A DNA stretch of 64,000 nucleotides from JADFDG01 sp049324475. Its GTDB lineage: Bacteria > Pseudomonadota > Gammaproteobacteria > Pseudomonadales > JADFDG01. Position 1 is the first letter of the stretch. Every line of letters begins with the position of its first letter. The DNA is taken from contig JBMOOO010000010.1 in assembly GCA_049324475.1 (NCBI GenBank), positions 1-64,000 of the forward strand, written 5' to 3'. A program made the position numbers and the translations under genes. The notes below the pieces were generated by a model, which had not been told where the DNA came from, did no database searches, and saw nothing but the letters and a program-made list of their open reading frames with translations. Shown here in pieces: positions 1 through 9,985 of the stretch.

Positions 1-1416
<1,416 letters not shown>

Positions 1417-1423
1417 TAAGGAC

Positions 1424-1459
1424 GCCGGCAATTTGTGGAGAAGCTCACAAATTGCCGGC
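1424..1459 (+). other. Perfect 14-bp hairpin after rho
   Basis: Arms GCCGGCAATTTGTG (1424-1437) and CACAAATTGCCGGC (1446-1459) are perfect complements around an 8-base loop, starting 7 bases after the rho stop codon. There is no T-tract directly behind it, so it is not itself an intrinsic terminator; the T-tract terminator lies 20 bases further on. It may protect the 3' end of the rho mRNA. Confidence 0.7.
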
Positions 1460-1479
1460 GGATACCGGTCGACCGGAGA

Positions 1480-1507
1480 GGGCCGCACGATGCGCGGCCC
1501 TTTTTTA
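1480..1507 (+). terminator. Rho-independent terminator of rho
   Basis: GGGCCGC (1480-1486), a 7-base loop and GCGGCCC (1494-1500), followed at once by six T and then A. This is a textbook intrinsic terminator ending the rho transcript. The bases from here to 1742 hold no gene that I can support; I see no strong promoter there. Confidence 0.9.
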
Positions 1508-1742
1508 TTCCTGAAAGGTCTTTCGCGTCGGACAGGATTTCGCCAATCTGCAACGCGCCGGTTTTAGGGTTCCCCACGGGCCTTGCGCATATCCCTTGCG
1601 GATATCCGAAACGGGGCCTGTTTTCGGGGGGTGGTACGTAGCGTCCACGATGGAGCGGCCGGCAGGGCCTGCCTATCCTGCGAGCCTCGTGCCACGGATG
1701 TCGCCGGACCGGCGTGTGGGTGATCTGCCAGGTAGCCTTGTC

Positions 1743-2093
1743 ATGAAAGCCATCGTCCTTGCCTTCCTGCTCCAGCTCGAAGCCATCGGTGCCACCGATC
1801 CGGCCATGTACGACATGAACGTCCTCGCCGCCGTGCACCAGCCCATCCATGCCGCCGTGGTCGAAGGCCGCGGTGACGTGACCGTGCCGGCCCGTTTCGG
1901 CCTGTCCAGCGCATCCTCGGAGCAACAGCTGCACGCTGCCGTGGACCGCTTCATCCAGGAAGCCCGCGCTTCCCGTGAATATGCCGCGGCCCGCACGGCC
2001 GATGCCCGCATCGATCTGCTGTTTGCGGACGGCACGGTGACGCCGGCCGGGCATGCCTACGACGACTACTTCGCCTTCACCGAAACGAACTGA
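1743..2093 (+). CDS. Hypothetical small exported protein
   Basis: An open frame of 116 residues starting MKAIVLAFLLQ, a short basic-then-hydrophobic stretch that could be a weak signal peptide with cleavage near residue 17 (IGA-TDP). The remainder is Ala-rich and acidic with no Cys and no family I recognise. A longer in-frame start at 1596 exists, but the added residues look like noise. It sits between the rho terminator and the ubiD leader, on the same strand as both. Codon use (G/C at third positions) is like the neighbours, which supports a real gene; function unknown. Confidence 0.5.
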   Translation: MKAIVLAFLLQLEAIGATDPAMYDMNVLAAVHQPIHAAVVEGRGDVTVPARFGLSSASSEQQLHAAVDRFIQEARASREYAAARTADARIDLLFADGTVTPAGHAYDDYFAFTETN

Positions 2094-2108
2094 CCGGCCT
2101 GTGTTGCC

Positions 2109-2136
2109 GCACCGTCCCGGGACCCCGGGACGGTGC
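2109..2136 (+). other. 12-bp hairpin in ubiD leader
   Basis: GCACCGTCCCGG (2109-2120) and CCGGGACGGTGC (2125-2136) pair perfectly around GACC. No T-run follows, so it is either a Rho-independent stop without U-tract for the preceding small gene or a structural element in the ubiD 5' leader, 86 bases before the ubiD start. Confidence 0.5.
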
Positions 2137-2222
2137 CTGCGCCCCCGCCTTTCCGCCGCCCCGATTTGCCTTCGCCCGCGCGGCCCCGGGGGCTTATTCT
2201 CCCTCCCTCACCGGGAGGCCCC

Positions 2223-3686
2223 ATGCAATACAACGACCTGCGCGATTTCCTCCAGCTGCTTGAAGCCCGCGGCGAGCTGAAGCGCGTCGCCACGCCCGTA
2301 TCGCCCCGGCTGGAAATGACCGAGGTCTGCGACCGCGTGCTGCGGGCGGGTGGCCCGGCGGTCCTCTTCGAGCGGCCGGCCGGGTATGCCATGCCGGTGC
2401 TGGGCAACCTGTTCGGCACCCCGCAACGGGTGGCCCTGGGCATGGGCCAGGAGTCGGTGGAGTCCCTGCGCGAGGTCGGCAAGGTGCTGGCCTTCCTCAA
2501 GGAGCCGGAGCCGCCGAAAGGGCTGCGCGATGCCTGGGACAAACTGCCGCTGTTCCGCCAGGCGCTGAACCTCACCCCGCGCGAGGTGTCGCGCGCACCC
2601 TGTCAGCAGAACGTGCTGAAGGGCAGCGAGGTCGATCTGGAGAAGCTGCCGATCCAGACCTGCTGGCCGGGCGATGTGGCACCGCTGGTGACCTGGCCGC
2701 TGGTGATCACGAAAGGGCCGCACAAGGAACGGCAGAACCTCGGCATCTATCGCCAGCAGCTGATCGGGAAGAACCGGCTGATCATGCGCTGGCTGAGCCA
2801 TCGCGGCGGCGCGCTGGATTTCCGCGAGTGGCGGAAGGCGAATCCCGGGCAGAAATTTCCGGTCGCGGTGGCGCTCGGCGCCGACCCGGCCACCATTCTC
2901 GGCGCCGTCACGCCGGTGCCGGATACGCTCAGCGAGTACGGTTTTGCCGGCCTGCTGCGCGGTTCGCGCACGGAAGTGGTGAAGTGCCTGACCAGTGACC
3001 TGCAGGTGCCGGCGAGTGCGGAAATCGTGCTCGAAGGCTACATTGCCCCGGACGACATGGCTGACGAAGGGCCGTTCGGCGACCACACCGGCTATTACAA
3101 CGAAGTCGAGCGCTTCCCGGTGTTCACCGTCGAGTGCGTCACGCACCGCGACAACCCGATCTACCACAGCACCTACACCGGGCGCCCGCCCGACGAGCCG
3201 GCCGTGCTCGGTGTCGCGCTCAACGAAGTGTTCGTGCCGATCCTGCAGAAGCAGTTTCCGGAAATCACCGATTTCTACCTGCCGCCGGAGGGCTGTTCCT
3301 ACCGCATGGCGGTGGTGACCATGAAGAAGCAGTATCCGGGCCATGCCAAGCGGGTGATGCTGGGTGTCTGGAGCTTCCTGCGCCAGTTCATGTACACCAA
3401 GTTCGTGATCGTCACCGATGACGACGTGAACGCGCGCGACTGGAAGGACGTGATCTGGGCCATGACCACGCGCATGGATCCGAAACGCGATTGCACCATC
3501 ATCGAGAATACGCCGATCGATTACCTCGATTTCGCCTCGCCGGTGGCCGGCCTCGGCTCCAAGATCGGTTTCGATGCCACCAACAAGTGGCCGGGCGAGA
3601 CGCAGCGCGAGTGGGGCACGCCGATCGCCATGGATCCGGCGGTGAAGCAGCGTATCGATGCGCTGTGGGGTGAGCTGGGCCTGTGA
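2223..3686 (+). CDS. ubiD: UbiD, 3-octaprenyl-4-hydroxybenzoate decarboxylase
   Basis: Decarboxylates the polyprenyl-hydroxybenzoate intermediate of ubiquinone synthesis with a prenylated flavin made by UbiX (not in the window). The 487 residues align end to end with E. coli UbiD (497): KYNDLRDFL-like start (MQYNDLRDFLQLLEARGELK), MRWLSHRGGALDF, LGADPATILGAVTPVPDTLS, EGPFGDHTGYYNEVE, YTGRPPDEPAVLG, DYLDFASPV and TNKWPGETQREWG. The start at 2223 is set by GGGAGG at 2213-2218 and by homology; the upstream in-frame ATG at 2133 adds Pro-rich noise. A flavin reductase follows 25 bases downstream, as in Pseudomonas and comparable to ubiD-fre in E. coli. Confidence 0.98.
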   Translation: MQYNDLRDFLQLLEARGELKRVATPVSPRLEMTEVCDRVLRAGGPAVLFERPAGYAMPVLGNLFGTPQRVALGMGQESVESLREVGKVLAFLKEPEPPKGLRDAWDKLPLFRQALNLTPREVSRAPCQQNVLKGSEVDLEKLPIQTCWPGDVAPLVTWPLVITKGPHKERQNLGIYRQQLIGKNRLIMRWLSHRGGALDFREWRKANPGQKFPVAVALGADPATILGAVTPVPDTLSEYGFAGLLRGSRTEVVKCLTSDLQVPASAEIVLEGYIAPDDMADEGPFGDHTGYYNEVERFPVFTVECVTHRDNPIYHSTYTGRPPDEPAVLGVALNEVFVPILQKQFPEITDFYLPPEGCSYRMAVVTMKKQYPGHAKRVMLGVWSFLRQFMYTKFVIVTDDDVNARDWKDVIWAMTTRMDPKRDCTIIENTPIDYLDFASPVAGLGSKIGFDATNKWPGETQREWGTPIAMDPAVKQRIDALWGELGL

Positions 3687-3711
3687 AGACCATGACGGGC
3701 TGTAACCGCCC

Positions 3712-4692
3712 ATGAGTTTCCGTGTTGTGATCGCGGGCCGCCCGGATTCCTTCCAAGCCTCTGCCGGCGAGTCGATACTCGATGCCGGCCGTCGCGCCGG
3801 CTTTTCCTTCCCGCAGGCTTGCCGCAACGGCAACTGCCTGCGCTGCGAGGGCCTGCTGACGCGCGGCGCGGTCGTGCATCTTCGCCAGGGCGCTGAAACG
3901 GACTCGGCGAAGACCGGTACCTGCCCGGTACTGCCCTGCATTGTGGCCGCCCGCTCGGATTGCGAGCTGACGATGCAGGGCGTCTACGGGCCCGGCGAAT
4001 TGCCGGTGGTGGACGTGGCGGCCCAGGTGATTGAAGTGCAGCCGTTGACGCCGCACGTTGCCTGCATCCGGTTGCGCCTGCCGGCAGGACGGCGCATTGC
4101 CCGCCTGGCCGGGCAGTATCTGGAAATCCTGGACGGGGATCGTGCCTATGCCTTCTCGATGGCATCACCGCCGGCCAGTGGTCGCGACGTCGAGCTGCAT
4201 CTGGGGCATGGCGGGGAAAATCCGGATTCGATGGCCGTGCTGGCATTGCTGCAGCGCGAGCCGGTCGTGCGCGTGCGTCTGCCGCTGGGCGACTGCACGC
4301 TGGTCAACGAGCCCCGGCTGCCCCTGATCATCGTTGCCGGTGCCACCGGTTTTGCCCAGGCGCAGGCGCTGGTCGAACACATGCAGGCATCGCACTGGTG
4401 CACACCGGTCACCCTGTACTGGGCTGTGCGCACGGCCGACGACATGTATCTGCCGGAGAAACCGTTGCATTGGCAGGCAACCCGGCCGGATTTCCGTTTC
4501 GTGCCGGTCACTACGCAGGACGGCACGCGCATCCAGGATGTGGTGCTCGCCGACGGGCACGATCCCGGCCGGCGGCTGGTGTATGCCTGCGGTTCGCCGG
4601 CGATGGTGTATGCGCTGTGCGATGCGCTGGTGGCGGCCGGCCTGCCCGTCGACCGCATGTTTTCCGACGTGTTTGCCTGGGCTCCGCGCTGA
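3712..4692 (+). CDS. 2Fe-2S ferredoxin/FAD/NAD(P)H reductase of the CDP-glucoseen reductase type
   Basis: An electron-transfer reductase in three parts. Residues 1-90 form a plant-type ferredoxin with the C-x4-C-x2-C cluster motif (CRNGNCLRC) and a last Cys in CPVLPC. Residues about 100-205 form the FAD-binding barrel with RAYAFSMASPP in place of RxYSxxS. Residues about 206-326 bind NAD(P)H (AGATGFAQAQAL; YACGSPAMVYA near the end). Length 326 is typical. Proteins of this type lie directly after ubiD in Pseudomonas, and Fre follows UbiD in E. coli, so a flavin-reduction role linked to ubiquinone synthesis is likely but inferred; the exact electron acceptor is unknown. Its stop lies one base from the stop of the convergent hemY. 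Confidence 0.88.
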   Translation: MSFRVVIAGRPDSFQASAGESILDAGRRAGFSFPQACRNGNCLRCEGLLTRGAVVHLRQGAETDSAKTGTCPVLPCIVAARSDCELTMQGVYGPGELPVVDVAAQVIEVQPLTPHVACIRLRLPAGRRIARLAGQYLEILDGDRAYAFSMASPPASGRDVELHLGHGGENPDSMAVLALLQREPVVRVRLPLGDCTLVNEPRLPLIIVAGATGFAQAQALVEHMQASHWCTPVTLYWAVRTADDMYLPEKPLHWQATRPDFRFVPVTTQDGTRIQDVVLADGHDPGRRLVYACGSPAMVYALCDALVAAGLPVDRMFSDVFAWAPR

Positions 4693-4693
4693 G

Positions 4694-5929
4694 TCAGATG
4701 CGCGCGGTCGGCAGCGGCAGTTTCGGCAGATCGGTGCCGGTGAGTTCCGCATGGCGGCGCAGGAACTGTTCGGCTTTTGTGTTCTCGCCCAGTCGTGAAT
4801 ACAGGCGCACGAGTTCGGCACAGATTTCCGCGTTGGTATCGCGGGCGGCGCTGGCCTCGAAATAATCGCGGGCCTTGCCCCAGAGCCGATTGCGCAGGCT
4901 GATGCGGCCGGTGGCCAGCAGCAGGACGGCATTGGTCGGCCGCAGTGTCAGCCATTTTTCCGCGGTGGCCAGCTGTGCGGCGGGATTCTCTGCGTCGATG
5001 CGGCCGTAAATCGCGGCCAGCCGGTCGCTCCAGCTGCCGGCCAGCAGTTTCTCCAGCAGTGCCTGTGCATCCGGACCGGCATCCTGCGTCAGCAGGATGC
5101 CGATGAACTGCGCCGCGATCTGTTCGTCGGCGCGGAATTCCGCCGGCATGGCTTTCCAGGCCGCATTGAGCGCATCGATGCGCGCCTTGCGGCTGGAGTA
5201 GCCGGCTTCGCCGGCCACGGCAGCCAGATGACCCAGCCATGCGCGGCGCCCCAGTTCCTGCCATTCCTCGCCGGACAGATGCGCTTTCATGGCCGGCAGC
5301 ATGGCCGTGAGTGCGCGCCAGTCCTGCAGGCGCAGGTAGACATCGACCAGCAGGCGCATGGCCCGTGGATGTTTCGGCAGTTTTTCGCGCAGGCGTTCCA
5401 GCAGCAGCCGGGCGGATGCGACATCGCCCTGACGCAGTTTCAGTGCGGCAAGGCGTACATCCACCAGGGGTGCGGCATCGCCGGCACCCTGACGGGCTTC
5501 GCGCAGGATCTGTTCGGCCAGATCGTAGCGACCGTCCTGCTCGGCAGCGCGGGCACTGGTGAGGCGTACCGGCAACGGCACATCGACCAGCTCGGCGGCT
5601 TTCATGAGCGTGCTGGTCGCCTTGCGCCAGTCGGCTTCCGCGTACCGGGCGAGACCGGCTTCGGTGAGGCGCCGGGCTTTTTCTGTCTGCTGTTCGCCGC
5701 GACGACGTTGCCAGTGGCTGACCGCATCGACCAGCGTGTTGGCCAGACCGAGAGCCAGCAGCAGCGCCAGGAACAGCAGGATGACAGCGATCAGCGCAAC
5801 CCACAGGCTGGTTTCGATCACCCACGCCTGCCAGGTCACCAGCAGGTATCCGGGATCGTCCAGCATCAGCTGGCCGGCAACGGCGCCGAGCACCAGCGCG
5901 GCGAGCAGCCAGAGCGGTGCGCGCTTCAC
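4694..5929 (-). CDS. hemY: HemY, inner-membrane TPR protein of heme biosynthesis
   Basis: 411 residues. Two hydrophobic helices at residues about 7-25 and 38-65 form the HemY N-terminal membrane domain (WVIETSLWVALIAVILLFLAL), and the rest is helical TPR-like repeat sequence rich in Ala and Leu that faces the periplasm or cytoplasm. HemY proteins of this type are not the protoporphyrinogen oxidase of the same name; they are thought to organise late heme enzymes. Last gene of the hemC-hemD-hemX-hemY run; its start overlaps the hemX stop by 4 bases (ATGA), so translation is probably coupled. Confidence 0.93.
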   Translation of the reverse strand: MKRAPLWLLAALVLGAVAGQLMLDDPGYLLVTWQAWVIETSLWVALIAVILLFLALLLALGLANTLVDAVSHWQRRRGEQQTEKARRLTEAGLARYAEADWRKATSTLMKAAELVDVPLPVRLTSARAAEQDGRYDLAEQILREARQGAGDAAPLVDVRLAALKLRQGDVASARLLLERLREKLPKHPRAMRLLVDVYLRLQDWRALTAMLPAMKAHLSGEEWQELGRRAWLGHLAAVAGEAGYSSRKARIDALNAAWKAMPAEFRADEQIAAQFIGILLTQDAGPDAQALLEKLLAGSWSDRLAAIYGRIDAENPAAQLATAEKWLTLRPTNAVLLLATGRISLRNRLWGKARDYFEASAARDTNAEICAELVRLYSRLGENTKAEQFLRRHAELTGTDLPKLPLPTARI

Positions 5930-6939
5930 GGTGTGGCTCCATCCTTGCCGGGTGCGCTGTCAGGCAGCATGCGTGCCGCCAGTGTCCGTGTCGCCGCCAG
6001 TGACCCGGACAGGTCCGGGAGCGACTGCCCGACAGAAAGTGATTCCAGGCTGGCCAGCTCCTGACGTACGCGTGCGCGTCGCACCGGATCGCCGGCCGCG
6101 ATCCGGTCCAGCCAGCGTTCGGCACGCTCCAGCGATTGCCGGTATACGCCGGCGCGGCGCTGCAACAGCGCAAGCTGCGCCTGTTCGATCAGCAGGCGGA
6201 AATTCTGGCCGGCCAGCGCACGTTCGTCGGCGGTGACCACGGGCGCCACCGGTTCATCGACGCGACGGATGCTGATCAGCGAAAAAACGGCATTGTGGAA
6301 ACGATCCCAGGTGGATACGGGCTCCGCCGTGCCGCTGGCGGAAACCACGGTGCTGTTGTCGCGGCGCATGGCCGGCGATGCCGGTTGCGCCGCCGCCAGC
6401 GTGTCGACTGCATCGGGCAGGGCTGCCAGCCGCAGCCAGGCAGCTTCCACATCCAGCGCGGACAATTCGCCGAGCCGGGCCATGTCCCGCGCCAGTGCGG
6501 CGCGGGTGGCGTGCACGTCGGCATCGCGGATTTCCCGCAGCGTGCTGTCGGCGGCCGCCAGCAGTGCGTGTGCGCCCGCCGGATCCTGCATCAGTGCCAG
6601 CCGTTGCGCGGCCAGTCGTACCAGATGCTCCGCTTCCGCGGCCAGCAGGCCGGTGCGTCGCGTGCCGTACAGGTTCTCGATGCGCTTGCTGATGCCGGCG
6701 TGCCCGGAGCTGAGATCGCTGAGCGCGCTGCCCAGCTGGCGGTCAGCATCGGCGAGCGTGTTCTCGCGTGCGTCCAGCTCCGCCATGCGTGCCTGCAGTT
6801 CAGCGGTCTCGCTGCGCAGGGCCGTCAGCGACGACCACAGCCAGACCGCGAACAGTGCCGCCACCAGTGCAACGATTGCCAGCGGCAGCCAGGGCGATTG
6901 CCGTGCAGTGCGCATGCGGGCGGAAAAATCGTCGTTCAT
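5926..6939 (-). CDS. hemX: HemX, membrane protein of the hem operon
   Basis: 337 residues starting MNDDFSARMR. A single membrane helix at residues about 18-38 (WLPLAIVALVAALFAVWLW) is followed by a Gln/Ala/Leu-rich coiled coil (TAELQARMAELDARE) and a helical domain, the layout of the HemX family. It is often mislabelled uroporphyrinogen-III methyltransferase; no methyltransferase motif is present. The start at 6939 is fixed by the ATGA overlap with hemD; a longer frame to 7107 runs inside hemD and is rejected. Confidence 0.92.
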   Translation of the reverse strand: MNDDFSARMRTARQSPWLPLAIVALVAALFAVWLWSSLTALRSETAELQARMAELDARENTLADADRQLGSALSDLSSGHAGISKRIENLYGTRRTGLLAAEAEHLVRLAAQRLALMQDPAGAHALLAAADSTLREIRDADVHATRAALARDMARLGELSALDVEAAWLRLAALPDAVDTLAAAQPASPAMRRDNSTVVSASGTAEPVSTWDRFHNAVFSLISIRRVDEPVAPVVTADERALAGQNFRLLIEQAQLALLQRRAGVYRQSLERAERWLDRIAAGDPVRRARVRQELASLESLSVGQSLPDLSGSLAATRTLAARMLPDSAPGKDGATP

Positions 6940-7757
6940 GTGCGGGTTTCTCCGGCAGGGTTGCGTGCCAGCATCGTCAGTGCCGAGAACAGGGACTCGT
7001 CGTCGGCGCCACCGGCTGCCACCACACGGGTCAGCCCTGCTGCGCGTGCTGCCTCGGCGATGCGGTCGCCGGCACACAGCACGGGCAGCGGTTGCGCACG
7101 CAGCCATGAGGCCGCGTTCAGCAGATTCTGCAATGCATCGGTGCTGGTCACCAGTACGACGCTGCGGATGCCCTCGTTCCGTGTGTCACGGAATGCATCG
7201 AGTTTCGCGCCGGCGTCCGGGTCGGCAAGCCGTCGGTAGCATTCCAGACGGGTCACCGTGGCGCCGCGCTCCGCCAGCGCCCGCTCCAGCAGACCGCGCC
7301 CGCCTTCGCCGGTCACCAGCAGGACCCGTTGTCCGGCAACTTCCTGCAAGGCCGGCAGTGCCAGCAGTCCTTCCGAGCGGGCATCGGCCGGCGCCCGGGC
7401 GGTGATGCCGTGCTCGCGCAATGCGCCGGCCGTGGTCGAGCCCACGGCCAGCCAGTGCAGCCCGACCGGCCACTGCGGCCACCAGCGGGCCAGCAGGGCC
7501 GCACCGTACTGCACGGCATGCCGGCTGGTGAAAATCACCGCATGGCAGCGATCGAGATCCTGGGCGAGAGCACGCATGCCGGCGGTTTCCGGCAGGGCCT
7601 CGATGCGCAGCACCGGCACATGCACGGCCTGCGCGCCGGCGGCCTGCAGACGTGCCATCAATGTGTCAGCCGTGTGTTGCGGGCGCGTCACCAGTACGCG
7701 CCAGCCGGCCAGCACACGTTCAGTTGCCGGTTGTTCCGCGGTCATCGGCGCGTTCAT
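6936..7757 (-). CDS. hemD: HemD, uroporphyrinogen-III synthase
   Basis: Closes hydroxymethylbilane to uroporphyrinogen III. The protein has the two-lobed HemD outline: VLVTRPQHTADTLMARL at the start, VIFTSRHAVQYGA (the conserved FTSxxAV segment), VGSTTAGALREHG, LLVTGEGGRGLL, VTRLECYRR and VLVTSTDALQNLL. I chose ATG at 7757 (273 residues); ATG at 7745 (269 residues) is equally possible, and no clear ribosome binding site decides. Both overlap the 3' end of hemC by 26-38 bases, which is normal for this gene pair. The stop overlaps the hemX start. Confidence 0.93.
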   Translation of the reverse strand: MNAPMTAEQPATERVLAGWRVLVTRPQHTADTLMARLQAAGAQAVHVPVLRIEALPETAGMRALAQDLDRCHAVIFTSRHAVQYGAALLARWWPQWPVGLHWLAVGSTTAGALREHGITARAPADARSEGLLALPALQEVAGQRVLLVTGEGGRGLLERALAERGATVTRLECYRRLADPDAGAKLDAFRDTRNEGIRSVVLVTSTDALQNLLNAASWLRAQPLPVLCAGDRIAEAARAAGLTRVVAAGGADDESLFSALTMLARNPAGETRT

Positions 7758-8676
7758 ACACGTCGGCGAGAATGCGGTCGGCACCCTGCGCCAGCAGTTG
7801 TTCGGCAACGGCGATGCCCAGTCGTTCGGGGTCGGCCGCGGCGCCGCGCTGTGCCGCACGCAGTACCCGCCGGCCGTCGAGGCCGGCCACCAGCGCAGAC
7901 AGATGCAGCGTGCCGGCATCGGTGAAATCGGCGTAGCCGGCGATCGGCACCTGGCAGCCGCCCGAGAGGCGGCGGTTGAGTGCGCGTTCGGCGCGCACGC
8001 GCAAGGCGGTGGAATCGTGGTTGAGCGATGCGATCAGGCGTCGTGTCCAGGGATCGTACGCGCGACATTCGACGCCGACCGCGCCCTGGCCACAGGCCGG
8101 CAGGCTGTCCTCCACCGGCAGCAGCGCGGCGATGCGTGTCTCGAGACCGAGGCGCTTCAGCCCGGCGCTGGCCAGCAGGATGGCGTCGTAGTCGCCGGCG
8201 TCGAGTTTCGCCAGCCGCGTCTGCACGTTGCCGCGGCAGTCACGGATCACGATGTCCGGGCGGCGTGCCTTCAGCTGCGCCGCGCGGCGCAGGCTGCTGG
8301 TACCAACCACGGCACCGGCCGGCAACTGGTCGATGCTGTCGCAGCGGTTGGACACAAAGGCATCGCGCGGGTCCTCGCGCTCGCAGATCACCGGCAGGTC
8401 CAGCCCGTCCGGCAATTCCATCGGCACATCCTTCATCGAATGCACGGCGATGTCGGCACGGCCTTCCAGCAGCGCCTGCTCCAGTTCCTTCACGAACAGT
8501 CCCTTGCCGCCGACCTTTGCCAGCGGTGCATCGAGAATGCGGTCGCCCTGGGTGGTCAGCAGCAGCAGCTCCGTGCGCAGGCCCGGGTGCAGGGCGCGCA
8601 GGCGGTCGGCGACGTCATTGGCCTGCCAGAGGGCCAGCGGGCTTTTGCGGGTGGCGATGCGCAGTGTGTCAGCCAT
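7720..8676 (-). CDS. hemC: HemC, porphobilinogen deaminase
   Basis: Polymerises four porphobilinogens into hydroxymethylbilane in the cytosol. 318 residues, usual length. Visible: IATRKSPLALWQA at the N-terminus, KVGGKGLFVKELE, the catalytic Asp in HSMKDVP (residue about 83), GTSSLRRAAQL, RDCRGNVQTRL, QGAVGVECR, and the dipyrromethane cofactor Cys in LSGGCQVPIAGYA (residue about 241). First gene of the heme run; a terminator lies between it and the lipoprotein gene upstream, so it should have its own promoter in 8677-8710. Confidence 0.97.
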   Translation of the reverse strand: MADTLRIATRKSPLALWQANDVADRLRALHPGLRTELLLLTTQGDRILDAPLAKVGGKGLFVKELEQALLEGRADIAVHSMKDVPMELPDGLDLPVICEREDPRDAFVSNRCDSIDQLPAGAVVGTSSLRRAAQLKARRPDIVIRDCRGNVQTRLAKLDAGDYDAILLASAGLKRLGLETRIAALLPVEDSLPACGQGAVGVECRAYDPWTRRLIASLNHDSTALRVRAERALNRRLSGGCQVPIAGYADFTDAGTLHLSALVAGLDGRRVLRAAQRGAAADPERLGIAVAEQLLAQGADRILADVYERADDRGTTGN

Positions 8677-8710
8677 GTCGGGGGCAGCAGTCCTTCGGCG
8701 TCCGGAAATG

Positions 8711-8738
8711 AAAAAGGCCGCGTGTGGGCGGCCTTTTT
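8711..8738 (-). terminator. Symmetrical terminator between TRL lipoprotein gene and hemC
   Basis: AAAAAGGCCGC (8711-8721), a 6-base loop and GCGGCCTTTTT (8728-8738). On the minus strand the T-run ends the lipoprotein transcript; the structure also works on the plus strand. Confidence 0.85.
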
Positions 8739-8757
8739 CCGGGGCTTGTCTGCCGGA

Positions 8758-9078
8758 TCAGTTGCCGTACACCACGACAGTGTAGTCCGACACCACACCG
8801 AACACGCTTTGTGCTTCGTAATCGACGTGGTGGATTTCGGTGATGCCGCCGTTCTGGGCGGCCGTCTGGATCGAGGCATCGCCGGTAGCGACTGCGCCGA
8901 AGAACGAGCGCACCGTGGCACGGCCGACCCGGGTCGGCTCCTTCGGGCTGCCGGTGGCACCCATCGGCAGTTTCATGTTCGAGTACATCACGCCCGGTAC
9001 CGGGGTAACGACGATGGCGCAGCCGGTCAGGGACACGGCGAAGAGGCCAGCGACGACAAGAGCGATGAGGCGCTTCAT
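8758..9078 (-). CDS. TRL-like family lipoprotein
   Basis: 106 residues. The N-terminus is a lipoprotein signal with lipobox SLTGC (Cys 20), so the mature protein should be lipid-anchored. The rest fits the TRL domain family: GVMYSNMKLP, a Gly-Ser/Pro segment, GRATVRSFFGAVATGDASIQTAA, GGITEIHHVDYE, and a hydrophobic end SDYTVVVYGN. The family was named for a tRNA-linked locus in Legionella; its function is unknown. A single copy sits between hemC and algR, with its own terminator downstream. Confidence 0.8.
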   Translation of the reverse strand: MKRLIALVVAGLFAVSLTGCAIVVTPVPGVMYSNMKLPMGATGSPKEPTRVGRATVRSFFGAVATGDASIQTAAQNGGITEIHHVDYEAQSVFGVVSDYTVVVYGN

Positions 9079-9186
9079 GCGGCGGATCCTGTTGTTGTTA
9101 TGTCGGGAGGTCCGGCAGGCCGGAGCCTGAGTCCGGGGGGAGGATAACGGAAGGCGGCGGGCCGGGCCAGCCGCCTTCCGGGCCGG

Positions 9187-9933
9187 TTACAGATGCTGCA
9201 ACAGACGTCTCAGGCCGGATACATGGCGGCGGCTGACGGTGAGGCGCTCGTCGGTGTCCCGCAGCCGGACCTGGTAGTGCCCGGTACTGACCTGCTCCAG
9301 GCCGTCGATGAAGCGGCGGGCCACCAGCGAGTTGCGGTGGATGCGCACGAAGCGCTCGCCGAACTCGTCTTCCAGTTCCTTGAGTGTTTCGTCCACCAGC
9401 ACTTCACCCCGGCCGGACCGGACCGTGACGTATTTCTGGTCGGCGAGGAAATAGCGGACATCGTCCACCGGCACCAGTTCGATGCCCCGATGGGTCTTGG
9501 CACTGATGTGGGTGCGCTGCTTGTGGGTCTGGTCGTTGGCGGCATTGGCCTGGGCCAGCGCCGAAAGCTGCACGCGGTTCAGGCTGCGCGCCTTGGCCAG
9601 CGCTTCCGCGAGGGCCTCGCGCCGCACCGGTTTCAGCAGGTAGCCGACGGCATTGACGTTGAAGGCCTGCAGGGCGTGATCGTCATAGGCGGTGCAGAAG
9701 ATGATCGCCGGCGGCGCCTTTTTCTGGCTGATCAGCTTGGCTGCTTCCAGGCCGTCCATCTGCGGCATGCGGATGTCCAGCAGCACGATGTCGGCCTCGG
9801 TTTCGCCCAGGCGCTGCACGGCCTCGGCGCCATTGACCGCCTCACCCACCACCTCGTAGCCGTCCATATCCGCCACGAGCCGCGAAAGCCTTTCCCGGGC
9901 CAGTTGCTCGTCGTCGCACACCAGAACCTTCAT
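9187..9933 (-). CDS. algR: AlgR-type LytTR response regulator
   Basis: 248 residues. A receiver domain occupies residues 1-120 (acidic pocket CDDEQ, phospho-acceptor Asp in VLLDIRMPQMDG at about 54, switch Thr in FCTAYDDHA, Lys in LLKPVRREA) and a LytTR DNA-binding domain residues about 145-245 (VDDVRYFLADQKYVTVR, ERFVRIHRNSLVA, LTVSRRH). In Pseudomonas AlgR controls alginate, twitching and virulence genes. It follows algZ on the same strand with 51 bases between. Given the pilT/pilU locus in this window, a type IV pilus target is a reasonable inference. Confidence 0.93.
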   Translation of the reverse strand: MKVLVCDDEQLARERLSRLVADMDGYEVVGEAVNGAEAVQRLGETEADIVLLDIRMPQMDGLEAAKLISQKKAPPAIIFCTAYDDHALQAFNVNAVGYLLKPVRREALAEALAKARSLNRVQLSALAQANAANDQTHKQRTHISAKTHRGIELVPVDDVRYFLADQKYVTVRSGRGEVLVDETLKELEDEFGERFVRIHRNSLVARRFIDGLEQVSTGHYQVRLRDTDERLTVSRRHVSGLRRLLQHL

Positions 9934-9968
9934 TGGCGTGTACCTGCTTGTTGTTCTTGTCTTTTTTC

Positions 9969-9985
9969 GGGCCGGGAGCCGGCCC
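9969..9985 (-). other. GC hairpin between algZ and algR
   Basis: GGGCCGG and CCGGCCC (7-bp arms, 3-base loop) overlap the algZ stop codon. The T-run lies on the plus-strand 5' side, so on the transcribed minus strand it gives an A-run and cannot be an intrinsic terminator. It may set relative expression of algZ and algR. Confidence 0.45.

Noticed and set aside
2208..3941. Long minus-strand open frame over ubiD
   Set aside because: It is a shadow of a high-GC gene; its His/Arg-rich translation has no family, and the plus strand is clearly ubiD.
5926..6939. HemX as uroporphyrinogen-III methyltransferase
   Set aside because: The label is a common database error; there is no SAM-binding methyltransferase domain, only a membrane helix and coiled coil.
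9961..9985. T-run with hairpin between algZ and algR as a terminator
   Set aside because: The T-run precedes the stem on the plus strand and becomes an A-run in the transcribed direction, so it cannot end the algZ transcript.
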